Shown: positions 51,965-59,922 of the stretch, piece by piece
How the letters are laid out: each line of letters starts with the position of its first letter
How positions within the stretch are numbered: the first letter of the stretch is position 1
From: RYN-230 sp963813975
Lineage (GTDB): Bacteria; Actinomycetota; Actinomycetes; Streptosporangiales; Streptosporangiaceae
Direction of reading: 5' to 3'
DNA: 64,000 nucleotides
Assembly (NCBI GenBank): GCA_963813975.1
Contig: CAWFAP010000001.1
Location: 496,001 to 560,000 of the forward strand
Translations under genes and position numbers: made by a program
The notes under the pieces: generated by a model
What the model saw: the letters and a program-made list of their open reading frames with translations, nothing else
Database searches by the model: none
What the model was told of the DNA's origin: nothing

Positions 51965-53403
51965 GGGCGCCCCGGCGGGCGTTCGGCGGCGGCCCGGGGC
52001 ATGGTCAGCGATACCTCGGTGCCCGCGCCGGGAGCGGTGCGCACGGCCGCGGTGCCACCCCGGCGGGCCATCCGGGCGTGGATCGATTCGGCCAGGCCCT
52101 TGCGGTCCGGCGGGACAGCCGCCGGGTCGAAGCCATGCCCGCGGTCCCGTACGAACAGCATGACCTCGGCCGGCTCCACCTCAGCGAAGATGGAGACCAC
52201 GGGGGCGCCGGACCACTTCACCGCGTTGACCGTGGCCTCACGGGCCGCGGCCAGCAGCGCGCGCAGGTCATCGTCCAGGTCGCAGTCACCGACGGTGACG
52301 GCCTCGACCGGCACCTCGTGCTGGGCCTCCACGTCCTGCTGGATGAGCCGGATACCGGCCGCGAGCGTCATGTCCTGCCCGTCCAGCGAGCCAGGGGCCT
52401 GGCCGTCGAACAGCCAGGCGCGCAGCTCCCGCTCCTGCGCCCGGGCCAGCTGGATCACCTGCTGCGGATGCTCGGCCCGGCGCTGGATCAGGGCGAGGGT
52501 CTGCAGGACTGAGTCGTGGACCCGGGCCGCCATGTCGGCGCGTTCCTCGGCCCGGATCCGGGCCTGCCGCTCGACCATGAGGTCGCGGGCGATACGCACC
52601 CACCACGGGCCCAGCAGGAGCGCGATCGCCGCCACCACCAGGATCACGCCGGCGATCTCGCGCAGCGCGCCCGCGACCTGATGCCCGGTCAGCAGCCAGT
52701 CCAGCCCCAGCGCTAGCGCCACCGCGGCGACCGCCACCCGCGCCACGATCCGGCGGCGGCTGCCGCTGCCCTCGGCCAGGCCGAGTAGCGGATCCGCGAG
52801 GCGCCGCAGCACGGCCTGCTCGTCCGACGGCGCGTTCCGCCAGATGAGGGTGAGACCGGCCACGCTGATGACCAGCGGCCAGGCCAGGCTGCCGACCCAG
52901 CTCGCGCGCAGCGCCGACGCGATCACCAGTACCACCACGAGCAGCGAAGCCAGCCCGGCGACCAGGGCTATGCCACGCCGGTCGGTCAGCGCCCGGGCGG
53001 CGATGTTCGCGTCCGCCCCCTCCGCGGGCACCAGCAGCCAGGCCAGCACGTAGGCGGCCGCGCCGATGAGGCCGAACACGGTGGCGACCACGAACCCGGT
53101 CCGCACCACGGTCGGGTCCAGGCCCGTGCGCGCGGCCAGCCCGGCCGCGACCCCGCCCGCCAGCCGATTCTCGCGGCTGCGCCGCAGCGGCCCACCGCCG
53201 GGCGGGTGGCGCAGCCAGGATCGGCTGCCCGGCCGCCCGAACCTGCGTCCGGGCCGGCCTGTGCTCAGCGGCTCAGTGCGCGGGGGGTCGGTACCCGCCG
53301 GACCCGTGCCGGAGGAACCTGAACCCGCCGGGCCCATGCTCATCGGGCCCGCGGGCCCAGGATCAGTGCGCGCGGACGGCCCGGGATCGGTGCTTGCCGC
53401 CAT
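51961..53403 (-). CDS. PspC-domain sensor histidine kinase
   Basis: This 480-residue protein has a 65-residue Pro/Gly-rich N-terminus and a PspC domain (RENRLAGGVAAGLAARTGLDPTVVRTGFVVATVFGLIGAAAYVLAWLLVP). Several membrane helices follow to about residue 250, then a dimerisation helix with AARVHDSVLQTLALIQRRA (the phospho-acceptor His) and a HATPase with the REATVNAVKWSG N-box and DRGHGFDP. This is the MacS/PspC family of actinobacterial envelope-stress kinases. The ATG at 53403 fits. It is divergent from a stand-alone PspC gene across 130 bp. Confidence 0.92.
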   Translation of the reverse strand: MAASTDPGPSARTDPGPAGPMSMGPAGSGSSGTGPAGTDPPRTEPLSTGRPGRRFGRPGSRSWLRHPPGGGPLRRSRENRLAGGVAAGLAARTGLDPTVVRTGFVVATVFGLIGAAAYVLAWLLVPAEGADANIAARALTDRRGIALVAGLASLLVVVLVIASALRASWVGSLAWPLVISVAGLTLIWRNAPSDEQAVLRRLADPLLGLAEGSGSRRRIVARVAVAAVALALGLDWLLTGHQVAGALREIAGVILVVAAIALLLGPWWVRIARDLMVERQARIRAEERADMAARVHDSVLQTLALIQRRAEHPQQVIQLARAQERELRAWLFDGQAPGSLDGQDMTLAAGIRLIQQDVEAQHEVPVEAVTVGDCDLDDDLRALLAAAREATVNAVKWSGAPVVSIFAEVEPAEVMLFVRDRGHGFDPAAVPPDRKGLAESIHARMARRGGTAAVRTAPGAGTEVSLTMPRAAAERPPGRP

Positions 53404-53438
53404 ACCCCCATCATCGTCCTTTCTCCCTCCGCCCGGCT

Positions 53439-53477
53439 ATCAGGGACAACCCTGATCCCGGGGCGCCTGAATCAGGG
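53439..53477. promoter_or_regulatory. Triple ATCAGGG operator between divergent PspC genes
   Basis: ATCAGGG (53439-53445) and its exact inverted copy CCCTGAT (53450-53456) form a palindrome with a 4-nt spacer. A third direct copy ATCAGGG starts at 53471, two helical turns downstream. The cluster lies in the 130-bp gap between the sensor kinase and the PspC gene. It is a good candidate for autoregulation by the LuxR-type response regulator. Confidence 0.6.
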
Positions 53478-53533
53478 ACGGCTCGGGGGTGTTCCCAATG
53501 GTGCCGCCGCCTGCCCGGCCGCAGGCTGGAGCC

Positions 53534-53827
53534 ATGGACACAACGACCACTCCCACCGCAAGCGACCAGACCTCACACACACCCTACGAATCAGCGCCGT
53601 CCCGGACGCTCAGCCGCCCGGTCCACGGCCGGATGCTCGGCGGAGTCGCGGCCGGCATCGCCCGGTACCTGGACGTGGACGAGACCGTCATCCGTATCCT
53701 GTTCGCCGCGCTGACCCTGATCGGCGGGGCTGCCATTCCCGTCTACCTGGCGGCCTGGGTGCTCATCCCCGAAGACGGCGCCGACCAGTCCATCGCGGCG
53801 GGCCTGTTTCAGTCCCGGGCCAGCTGA
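53534..53827 (+). CDS. Stand-alone PspC-domain membrane protein
   Basis: This 97-residue protein has a 33-residue polar N-terminus, then a PspC domain HGRMLGGVAAGIARYLDVDETVIRILFAALTLIGGAAIPVYLAAWVLIPEDG with two membrane helices. ATG at 53534 is preceded by GGAG. PspC proteins sense or counter envelope stress. It is probably the direct target of the divergent kinase/regulator pair, and a DUF1707 gene follows 19 bp later. Confidence 0.92.
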   Translation: MDTTTTPTASDQTSHTPYESAPSRTLSRPVHGRMLGGVAAGIARYLDVDETVIRILFAALTLIGGAAIPVYLAAWVLIPEDGADQSIAAGLFQSRAS

Positions 53828-53846
53828 GCGGAGAGGCCACATCACC

Positions 53847-54329
53847 ATGCCACTACGGACACGGGGGTACGGGCCGCGCCAGCGCCCCGCCGACGCCACC
53901 ATGCGAGTCTCTGACGCCGAACGGGCCGAGGTTGCCGACCAGCTGGCCCAGCACTACGGGGACGGGCGCCTCGACCAGGCCGAGCTGGACGAGCGCCTCG
54001 GCCAGGCCATGAGCGCCAAGACCCACGCCGACCTGGCCGGGCTCACCGCCGACCTGCCCCACCTCGGTGCCGGGCAGGCCCCGGCCCGCGCCAGCGGCGG
54101 CTACCCGCCTGCGCCGCGGTCCCAGGGCGGGCGGCACCGGTCCCGGCTGCTACCGATCGTGCTGGTCATCCTGGTCGTGATCACCTTCTCGCACGGCCTC
54201 TGGCTGCCCTGGCACTGGTTCGGGGGGCCGTTCTTCGGCGGACTGTGGTTCGGGCCGTCGTGGTGGCTATGGATCGCACTGCTGGTGTTCTGCTGGCTGC
54301 GCTTCGGTCCCCGCCGCCATCGCCGGTAA
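53847..54329 (+). CDS. DUF1707 membrane protein
   Basis: This 160-residue protein has an N-terminal DUF1707 (MRVSDAERAEVADQLAQHYGDGRLDQAELDERLGQAMSAKTHADL) and two C-terminal hydrophobic segments rich in Trp and Phe (GLWLPWHWFGG, WWLWIALLVFCWL), ending in a basic RRHRR. It is in an operon with the PspC gene. A role in the same envelope response is likely. The ATG at 53847 is weakly supported by a ribosome site. Confidence 0.87.
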   Translation: MPLRTRGYGPRQRPADATMRVSDAERAEVADQLAQHYGDGRLDQAELDERLGQAMSAKTHADLAGLTADLPHLGAGQAPARASGGYPPAPRSQGGRHRSRLLPIVLVILVVITFSHGLWLPWHWFGGPFFGGLWFGPSWWLWIALLVFCWLRFGPRRHRR

Positions 54330-54372
54330 GGGCGCCGCTGAGTGGGCGGTGCCGGTGAGTGAGCGGGCGCTC

Positions 54373-55380
54373 CTAACTGCCCGCTCCGGGCGGGCCCGTG
54401 TTCCCGGTACGGCGGGCACGGGCCCGCCGCTTGCCTTCGTGCATGGCCTGGACCCGGGCCACCGGGATCGTGTGGCCCTCCGCCACCAGGTCGGCGGGCA
54501 GGTGCTGCGGCGGGGGCAGCTGGCCCGCCCAGCGGGTTCCGGGAGTGATCAGCCGGGCCGCGGTGCGCACCGTGAAGTCGGCCGGGGTCACCCGGTCCAG
54601 CTCGTCCCAGGGCAGCGGGAAGGACACCGGGACCCCGGGCCGGACCCGCGGGCTGTAGGCCGCCACCACGGTGGCCCCGCCCGCCCGGGTCGAGTCGAGG
54701 AAGACCTTGCCTTCCCGGTCCGCCCGGATGAACGCGGTCGTGGTGAGCTGCGGGTCGAGCCGCTCGGCCCGGGCCGCCACCGCGCGGGTGGCCGCCGCGG
54801 CGTCCTCGGCGCCGGCCCCGGTGATCGGCACGAACACGTGCACCCCCTTCGCCCCGCTGGTCTTGACCGCCCCGGCCAGGCCGCAGCCGGCGAGTGCCTC
54901 CCGGACCAGCTGGGCAGCCAGGACCGCGAGCCGGAACTCGCCAACGGACGGCGGGTCGATGTCGAGGACCAGGTCACCAGGCCGATCCTGCTGGCCGGCC
55001 TCGGCCAGCGTGGGGTGGTATTCCACGGCCCGCTGGTTGGCGAACCACAGCAGCGTGCGGCGGTCATCGCAGAGCGCGTAGGACACCTCGCGCCGGGAAC
55101 TCTCCGCCCACAGCCGGATCGTCCGCACCCACGGCGGGGTGTATTTGGGCACATTCTTCTGCATGAACGGTTCCTGGCCGCGCAGGACCCGCACCACCGA
55201 CAGCGGCCGGCCGCTCAGCTCCGGGATGAGCTGACCGTGGACCGCGTCCAGGTAGTCCACCAGGTCGCGCTTGGTCGCCTCCGCCCCCCTGAACAGCGGC
55301 CCGTCGAGATTGGTCAGCGATACCCCGTCCCGCTCCTCATCGACGCCGATGACGCACCATCCCTTCTTTGCTTGTCCCAT
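54373..55380 (-). CDS. ligD: LigD-type polymerase (PolDom) for non-homologous end joining
   Basis: This 335-residue protein is only the archaeo-eukaryotic-primase-like polymerase domain: LVLDIDPP holds the two metal-binding Asp, VKTSGAKGVHVFVPI the nucleotide-binding motif, and VVAAYSPRVRPGVPVSFPLPWDEL the third region. It lacks the ligase and phosphoesterase modules of M. tuberculosis LigD, as in many actinomycetes where they are separate genes. It would fill gaps with ribonucleotides at Ku-bound breaks. Its first 30 residues match the usual start at ATG 55380. Confidence 0.88.
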   Translation of the reverse strand: MGQAKKGWCVIGVDEERDGVSLTNLDGPLFRGAEATKRDLVDYLDAVHGQLIPELSGRPLSVVRVLRGQEPFMQKNVPKYTPPWVRTIRLWAESSRREVSYALCDDRRTLLWFANQRAVEYHPTLAEAGQQDRPGDLVLDIDPPSVGEFRLAVLAAQLVREALAGCGLAGAVKTSGAKGVHVFVPITGAGAEDAAAATRAVAARAERLDPQLTTTAFIRADREGKVFLDSTRAGGATVVAAYSPRVRPGVPVSFPLPWDELDRVTPADFTVRTAARLITPGTRWAGQLPPPQHLPADLVAEGHTIPVARVQAMHEGKRRARARRTGNTGPPGAGS

Positions 55381-55405
55381 CCTCCCCCTGTGAGACCGTG
55401 GGCGG

Positions 55406-55843
55406 GTGAGGGATCAGTACCGGGACGGGCCGGACGTGCTCCTGGTCGGCGTGGACGGCTCGGACACCTCGCTGCGCGCGGGCGCGTACGCGGCGGGCAT
55501 GGCCCGCCGCCAGAGGGCCAGGCTGGTCATCCTGTACGTGCGGCCGTACAGCGCGGCGGCCGGGATGAGTGCGGGCGCGACCCTCGGCATGCAGGAGTCG
55601 TACGACTCGGTCGCCGCGGAACTGCGGCAGACCGCGGAGGAGCAGGGTGGCCGGCTCGGGATCGACATCGTCTTCGTTGAGCGCGACGGCAACCCGTTCA
55701 CCGAGATCGTCCGGCTGGCCGACGAGATCCAGGCCGACGCGGTGATCGTGGGCGCCTCGACCAAGGCCGGCCACCGGTTCGTCGGCTCCCTGGCCGTGCA
55801 CCTGGTCCGGGCCAGCCGCTGGCCGGTCACCGTCGTTCCCTGA
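55406..55843 (+). CDS. Universal stress protein (UspA family)
   Basis: This 145-residue single Usp domain starts with the VLLVGVDGSDTSLRAGAYAAGMA strand-loop and ends with VIVGASTKAGHRFVGSLAVHLVRASRWPVTVVP, a variant of the ATP-binding G-x2-G-x9-G-S/T motif. The start is GTG at 55406. It is divergent from the LigD gene with 25 bp between starts. Its last 17 bp overlap the end of the convergent HExxH gene. Confidence 0.92.
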   Translation: MRDQYRDGPDVLLVGVDGSDTSLRAGAYAAGMARRQRARLVILYVRPYSAAAGMSAGATLGMQESYDSVAAELRQTAEEQGGRLGIDIVFVERDGNPFTEIVRLADEIQADAVIVGASTKAGHRFVGSLAVHLVRASRWPVTVVP

Positions 55844-56435
55844 GGGCCTGTGCCCCGGCGATGGCCGCCACGACCTCGTAGCGCAGTGGGCGCGGGTGCA
55901 CCAGCAGGGCCCGGGCCACCTCGCGGATCTGCAGCCGCCGCGGGATCAGCGCCTCCTCGCTGCGCCGCCAGGCGCGCAGCTCGTCGCGGCCGTAGGAACC
56001 GGCGATGGCCCGGCGGAAGTGCCGCGCGTCGCCGCCGTCGCTCTTCCAGGTGGGCAGCCAGACGCGCAGGTCGTCGTCGTTGTCCAGCATGGTCCAGTCC
56101 CGCAGCCGCTGCGCGATCTGCCCGGCCGCGTCCACCACGAAGCCGAGCTCGCCGCCGTCCCGGATGCCGTGCACCCGGCCTTCGCTGCCCGGGCTGTGGT
56201 GGATGCTGGCCGAGCTGAACCGGGCCCCCACCGCGAGCGCGGCGACCGCGTGGCCAGCCTCGTGCCAGGCGGTGTCGACCGTGGCCTTCCGGGCCGGCAT
56301 CAGGCTGGGATAGCACCCGCAGTCATAGCGCTGCCTGATCCAGTTGTCGTGCACGAGCGACTGATCGTCGTACCGGGCGAGCCGGGTCAGCTCCGCCTGG
56401 ATCGCGGCATGCGCGCGCAGGTCCGCTGGCTTCAT
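55827..56435 (-). CDS. HExxH (M41-like) zinc peptidase-fold protein
   Basis: This 202-residue protein has the zinc site HEAGHAVAALAVG near residue 58 in a fold resembling the FtsH/M41 peptidase domain, followed by DGGELGFVVDAAGQIAQRL and a likely third-ligand Asp region (LDNDDDLRVWLP). It has no AAA ATPase module and no membrane helix. ATG at 56435 is preferred; in-frame upstream sequence belongs to the divergent gene. It has only 16 bp between its start and the divergent start. Function unknown. Confidence 0.72.
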   Translation of the reverse strand: MKPADLRAHAAIQAELTRLARYDDQSLVHDNWIRQRYDCGCYPSLMPARKATVDTAWHEAGHAVAALAVGARFSSASIHHSPGSEGRVHGIRDGGELGFVVDAAGQIAQRLRDWTMLDNDDDLRVWLPTWKSDGGDARHFRRAIAGSYGRDELRAWRRSEEALIPRRLQIREVARALLVHPRPLRYEVVAAIAGAQALRERR

Positions 56436-56451
56436 GGTGTTGACTAACCGT

Positions 56452-56898
56452 ATGCCTATCGAGGGTGAATACGAGCCGAGCACGGCCGCCTGGGTCCGGG
56501 ACCAGGTAGAGGAGTACGAGAGCTCGGGTGGCACGCGAGGGACAACGCTTGCTGACACTGGCCTGCCCGTGGTGATCATCACCAACCGCGGGGCCCGCTC
56601 CGGCAAGCTGCGCAAGACACCGCTGATGCGGGTCGAGCACGACGGCCGGTACGCCGCGGTAGCGTCCCAGGGCGGTGCCCCGACGCATCCGTTCTGGTAC
56701 TACAACTTCCGCGCCTACCCGGAGGTCGAGCTGCAGGACGGGCCGGCCAAGGGCGAGTATGTGGCCCGTGAGGTGACCGGGAACGAGCGCGCCGAGTGGT
56801 GGGAGCGGGCGGTCGCGGCCTACCCGCCGTATGCCGAGTACCAGGAGCGGACGTCGCGGGAGATCCCGGTCTTCGTGCTCGAGCCCGCGAGGGCCTGA
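56452..56898 (+). CDS. Deazaflavin (F420)-dependent nitroreductase, Ddn family
   Basis: This 148-residue split beta-barrel protein begins with the typical MPIEGEYEPS start and has RDQVEEYESSGGTRGTTL, PVVIITNRGARSGKLRKTPLMRVEHDG (F420-phosphate-binding region) and PTHPFWYYNFRAYPEVELQDG. These enzymes reduce menaquinone or nitro compounds with F420H2. ATG at 56452 gives the conserved start; ATG 56434 would overlap the divergent gene's start codon. It lacks a ribosome site, so it may be leaderless. Confidence 0.92.
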   Translation: MPIEGEYEPSTAAWVRDQVEEYESSGGTRGTTLADTGLPVVIITNRGARSGKLRKTPLMRVEHDGRYAAVASQGGAPTHPFWYYNFRAYPEVELQDGPAKGEYVAREVTGNERAEWWERAVAAYPPYAEYQERTSREIPVFVLEPARA

Positions 56899-56941
56899 CC
56901 GCTCGCCCGTCGCTTTCCGCACACCCGGCTGACGGGCCACA

Positions 56942-57031
56942 GTGCTGCACGCCGGCCGCGATGCCTCTCGCCGGCCGCGGTGCTGCCCGCCGGCGACGGT
57001 GCTGCCCGCCGGCGACGGTGCTGCCCGCCGG
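56942..57031. repeat. 19-bp tandem repeat
   Basis: About 4.7 copies of a 19-bp unit (GTGCTGCCCGCCGGCGACG) start at 56942, 56961, 56980, 56999 and 57018. The two left copies are diverged; the 56980 and 56999 copies are identical. Noncoding. Confidence 0.85.
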
Positions 57032-57137
57032 AGGCTCCGGGGCTGCCCGCTCCTGCCCGTCCCGCCCCGTTCCCGCACCGTGCCGGACCACCGGGCAGTT
57101 CCGAGGGTCCCAGGTCCCGTGGCCCGGGTTTCGTTAT

Positions 57138-57191
57138 TTTCATATGAAACCTATCGGAATACTTGACATTAGCCGGGGGGGGGCGCAGATT
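57138..57191 (+). promoter_or_regulatory. AT-rich promoter/operator island upstream of the dioxygenase gene
   Basis: TTTCATATGAAA (57138-57149) is a perfect 12-bp palindrome. Fourteen bases downstream is TTGACA (57163-57168), a consensus -35, with CAGATT (57186-57191) at a 17-bp spacing as a weak -10. This AT-rich island stands out strongly in 70%-GC DNA. A regulator responding to sulfur supply could bind the palindrome. Confidence 0.5.
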
Positions 57192-57273
57192 GCTGGTAAG
57201 AGACCCGGGGCCGGGCCATCCGCGCGGTGGTGACGCCGGCTGCCGGGACCAGCCATCCGAAAGGTGCTCTTCG

Positions 57274-58221
57274 ATGACCAGCGTCCAGGACCATCCGACG
57301 GCTTTCCGCACTCATGGCTCGTACCAGCACGTCGACGTCACCCAGGTGGGCGGGGTGATCGGTGCGGTGGTCGGCGGCATCCGGATCGGCGGGGACGTCA
57401 GCCCCGCCGCGCTGGCCGAGTTGCGCGCCGCGCTGCTCCGGCACAAGGTCGTCTTCCTGCGCGACCAGCAGCACGCCACCGATGCCGACCAGCGGGCCTT
57501 CGCCCGGCTCCTGGGCGTCCTCACCACGCCGCACCCCACGGTCTCCGGGGACGGTGGCGTGGTCCTGCCCATCGACGCCGAGCAGGGCAAGGCCAACAGC
57601 TGGCACACCGACGTGACGTTCGTGGACCGGATCCCGGCGATCAGCGTGCTGCGCGCCATCACGCTGCCGCCCTACGGGGGGACAACCGTCTGGGCGAACA
57701 CCGCCGAGGCCTACCTGCGGCTGCATCCGGCCCTGCGGGCCCTGGCCGGAACGTTGCGGGCGGTGCACACCAACCGCTACGACTACGCGGCCGAGCGCCC
57801 GCAGGTCGGCGGCATCGACGTCAGGGAACAGCAGTACCGGGACGAGTTCCGCCACCTCGAGTTCGAGACCGAGCACCCGGTCGTCCGCATTCACCCGGAG
57901 ACGGGCGAGCCGACGCTGCTGCTCGGTCACTTCGTCCGGTCGTTCCCCGGGCTGGCCACGGCCGACTTCACCGACCTGTTCGGCCTGCTGCAACGGCACA
58001 TCACCCGGCTGGAAAACACCGTCCGCTGGACCTGGCGGCCCGGTGACATCGCGATCTGGGACAACCGGGCCACCCAGCATTACGCGGTCGCCGACTACGA
58101 CGACCAGCCCAGGCTGCTGCACCGGATCACGATCGCCGGCGACATTCCGGTCGGGATCAACGGCGATACCAGCATCGTGCGCAAGGGCGACGCCAGTCAC
58201 TACTCGGACCTCGCGGCCTGA
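57274..58221 (+). CDS. TauD/TfdA-family Fe(II)/2-oxoglutarate dioxygenase
   Basis: This 315-residue enzyme has the facial triad: His and Asp in NSWHTDVTF and the distal His in TQHYAVADY, with the 2-oxoglutarate-binding Arg in PRLLHRITIAGD. The motif context (HTDVTFVDRIPAISVLRAI, RTHGSYQHVDV start) resembles the alkylsulfatase/taurine dioxygenase branch, which releases sulfite or sulfate. ATG at 57274 follows GAAAGG about 9 nt upstream. A sulfotransferase gene follows. Substrate in the sulfonate/sulfate-ester range is inferred. Confidence 0.9.
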   Translation: MTSVQDHPTAFRTHGSYQHVDVTQVGGVIGAVVGGIRIGGDVSPAALAELRAALLRHKVVFLRDQQHATDADQRAFARLLGVLTTPHPTVSGDGGVVLPIDAEQGKANSWHTDVTFVDRIPAISVLRAITLPPYGGTTVWANTAEAYLRLHPALRALAGTLRAVHTNRYDYAAERPQVGGIDVREQQYRDEFRHLEFETEHPVVRIHPETGEPTLLLGHFVRSFPGLATADFTDLFGLLQRHITRLENTVRWTWRPGDIAIWDNRATQHYAVADYDDQPRLLHRITIAGDIPVGINGDTSIVRKGDASHYSDLAA

Positions 58222-58533
58222 GCCGGCCGAGCTGAGCTGGGCTGATCCGTGTGAGCTGAGCCGTTTGCGCGGGCGGGCCGCCCAGCCGCCCGCGGGGGCG
58301 CGGCTGTGGTCCGGTCGGCCGCGGCCGGGGCCGTGGTCTGTCGGTACCGGCCGCGACGCCCGCGTCCCGCCACCGGCGGCTGCTCGGGTGATGAACTCCC
58401 GGGCCGGCCCGGATGCCAGCCAGGCACCGCTCTTCCGGGGCCGATGGAACTTCCCGGCTCCGGGAGGCGGCGTCCCCGGACTCCGGGCGGGCCCGCTGGG
58501 GTGGGTTCCGGGCCGCGGGGCTAAGATCACCGG
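58222..58533. other. Gap between dioxygenase and sulfotransferase genes
   Basis: This 312-bp noncoding stretch begins with short GAGCTGAGC-like direct repeats (58230-58260) and holds one perfect stem (listed separately). Nothing else is recognised. Confidence 0.55.
58269..58293 (+). terminator. Hairpin after the dioxygenase gene
   Basis: GCGGGCGG (58269-58276) pairs with CCGCCCGC (58286-58293) around a 9-nt loop, 47 bp after the stop. It suggests the sulfotransferase gene has its own promoter. Confidence 0.5.
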
Positions 58534-59433
58534 GTGCCCGCGGCCCCGGTCCGTTACCAGTCCCCCGACGAGGACAGCGGGCGCTGGTCCGGGTTCCCCT
58601 TCCGCGACGGCGACATCGTGATCAGCACCCGGTCCAAGAGTGGCACGACCTGGATGCAGATGATCTGCGCGCTGCTGGTGTTCCAGACCGCGCAGCTGCC
58701 CGAGCCGCTGGGTGACCTGTCACCGTGGCTGGACCAGCTGACGGTGCCGCGCGAGGAGCTGCTCGCCCGGCTCGCGGCCCAGCCGCACCGCCGCTTCATC
58801 AAGTCGCACACGCCCCTGGACGGCATTCCGGTCAACCCGCGCGCCACCTACATCGTGGTGGCCAGGCACCCGCTCGACATGGCCGTCTCCCTCTACCACC
58901 AGGGCGGCAACATCGACCGGGCCCGGGTCCGGCAGCTCACCGGCATGCCCGAGCCGACCGGGCCCCCGCCTCCGCGGCCACCGCTGCACGACTGGCTGAC
59001 CGGCTGGATCCACGAGGACACCACCCCGCAGCAGCAGATGGACTCGCTGCCCGGCGTGATGTGGCACCTCACCGGCGCGTGGGCGCGGCGCGCCCAGCCG
59101 AACATCGTGCTCGTCCACTACGACGACCTGTCCGCCGACCTGGCCGGCGAGATGCACCGCCTGGCGGGCCGGCTCGCGATCACCGTGCCCGCCGGGACCT
59201 GGCCGGAACTGGTGCGCGCGGCCACCTTCGAGGAGATGCGGGCCGGCGCCGAGCGCATCATCGGGCCGCCCAGCATGCTGAAGAGCAGCGCCGCCTTCTT
59301 CCGGCGGGGGATCCCGGGGGCCGGGCGCGAGGAACTCAGCGCGCGCGAGCTGGCTGGCTACCGGGCCCGTGCGGCCCAGCTGGCCCCGCCGGACCTGCTC
59401 GGGTGGCTGCACCGGGACGTCTGGCAGAGTTGA
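58534..59433 (+). CDS. SULT-type cytosolic sulfotransferase
   Basis: This 299-residue protein has the PAPS 5'-phosphosulfate loop TRSKSGTTWMQMI near residue 32, the catalytic-region FIKSHTPLDGIP (His after KS), the 3'-phosphate-binding YIVVARHPLDMAVSLYHQ, and a degenerate C-terminal FRRGIPGAGREE in place of RKGxxGDWK. It should transfer sulfate from PAPS to a small hydroxylated acceptor. GTG at 58534. It follows a TauD-type dioxygenase and precedes OsmC by 4 bp. Confidence 0.92.
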   Translation: MPAAPVRYQSPDEDSGRWSGFPFRDGDIVISTRSKSGTTWMQMICALLVFQTAQLPEPLGDLSPWLDQLTVPREELLARLAAQPHRRFIKSHTPLDGIPVNPRATYIVVARHPLDMAVSLYHQGGNIDRARVRQLTGMPEPTGPPPPRPPLHDWLTGWIHEDTTPQQQMDSLPGVMWHLTGAWARRAQPNIVLVHYDDLSADLAGEMHRLAGRLAITVPAGTWPELVRAATFEEMRAGAERIIGPPSMLKSSAAFFRRGIPGAGREELSARELAGYRARAAQLAPPDLLGWLHRDVWQS

Positions 59434-59437
59434 CGCC

Positions 59438-59869
59438 ATGGCGACTGACCCGGCACACCGCGAGGTTTCCGTCGGCCGGGTCACCGGCGGCCGCTTCACC
59501 GCCCGCAACGAGCGGGGCGGCCAGATCGCCATCGGTACCGGCGGCGACGCCGACTTCACCCCCACCGAGCTGCTGCTCGCCGCGATCGGCGGGTGCACCG
59601 CGATCGACGTGGACATCCTGACCTCACGGCGGGCGGAGCCCGAGGCCTTCCAGGTCGACGTGGCGGCGGGGAAAGTCCGCGACGCAGCGGGCAATCACCT
59701 GGCGGATATCGAGGTGACCTTCCGGGTCGCGTTCCCGGCGGGGGAGGGCGGTGGCGCCGCCCGCGCGCTGCTGCCAGACGCCGTCCGCCGGTCGCACGAC
59801 CGGCTTTGCACGGTCAGCCGCACTATCGAGCTCGGCATACCCGTCACCTCCCGGGTCCAGGCAGGGTAG
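59438..59869 (+). CDS. OsmC-family peroxide/thiol reductase-like protein
   Basis: This 143-residue OsmC/Ohr-fold protein has both redox cysteines: one in LLLAAIGGCTAIDVDIL and one in SHDRLCTVSRTIELG. Such proteins reduce organic hydroperoxides or act on small thiols. ATG at 59438 is 4 bp after the sulfotransferase stop, so the genes are probably cotranscribed. Confidence 0.92.
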   Translation: MATDPAHREVSVGRVTGGRFTARNERGGQIAIGTGGDADFTPTELLLAAIGGCTAIDVDILTSRRAEPEAFQVDVAAGKVRDAAGNHLADIEVTFRVAFPAGEGGGAARALLPDAVRRSHDRLCTVSRTIELGIPVTSRVQAG

Positions 59870-59922
59870 TCCTAGGGAAGACGTGGTGCAGGCCCCAGCG
59901 ACCAGGATTGGAAGGCCAGCGG

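Larger units (their letters stand above)
56899..57273. other. Repeat-bearing upstream region of the TauD-type gene
   Basis: This 375-bp gap holds a 19-bp minisatellite (56942-57031), then an abrupt AT-rich island (about 57130-57175) with a perfect palindrome and a TTGACA, and a G9 run at 57175-57183. No gene is seen. Confidence 0.7.

Noticed and set aside
57175..57183. G9 run as a phase-variable switch
   Set aside because: It lies downstream of the -35 in noncoding DNA with no sign of a regulated frame; G runs are common at this GC content. Length should be checked in reads, but I would not claim phase variation.
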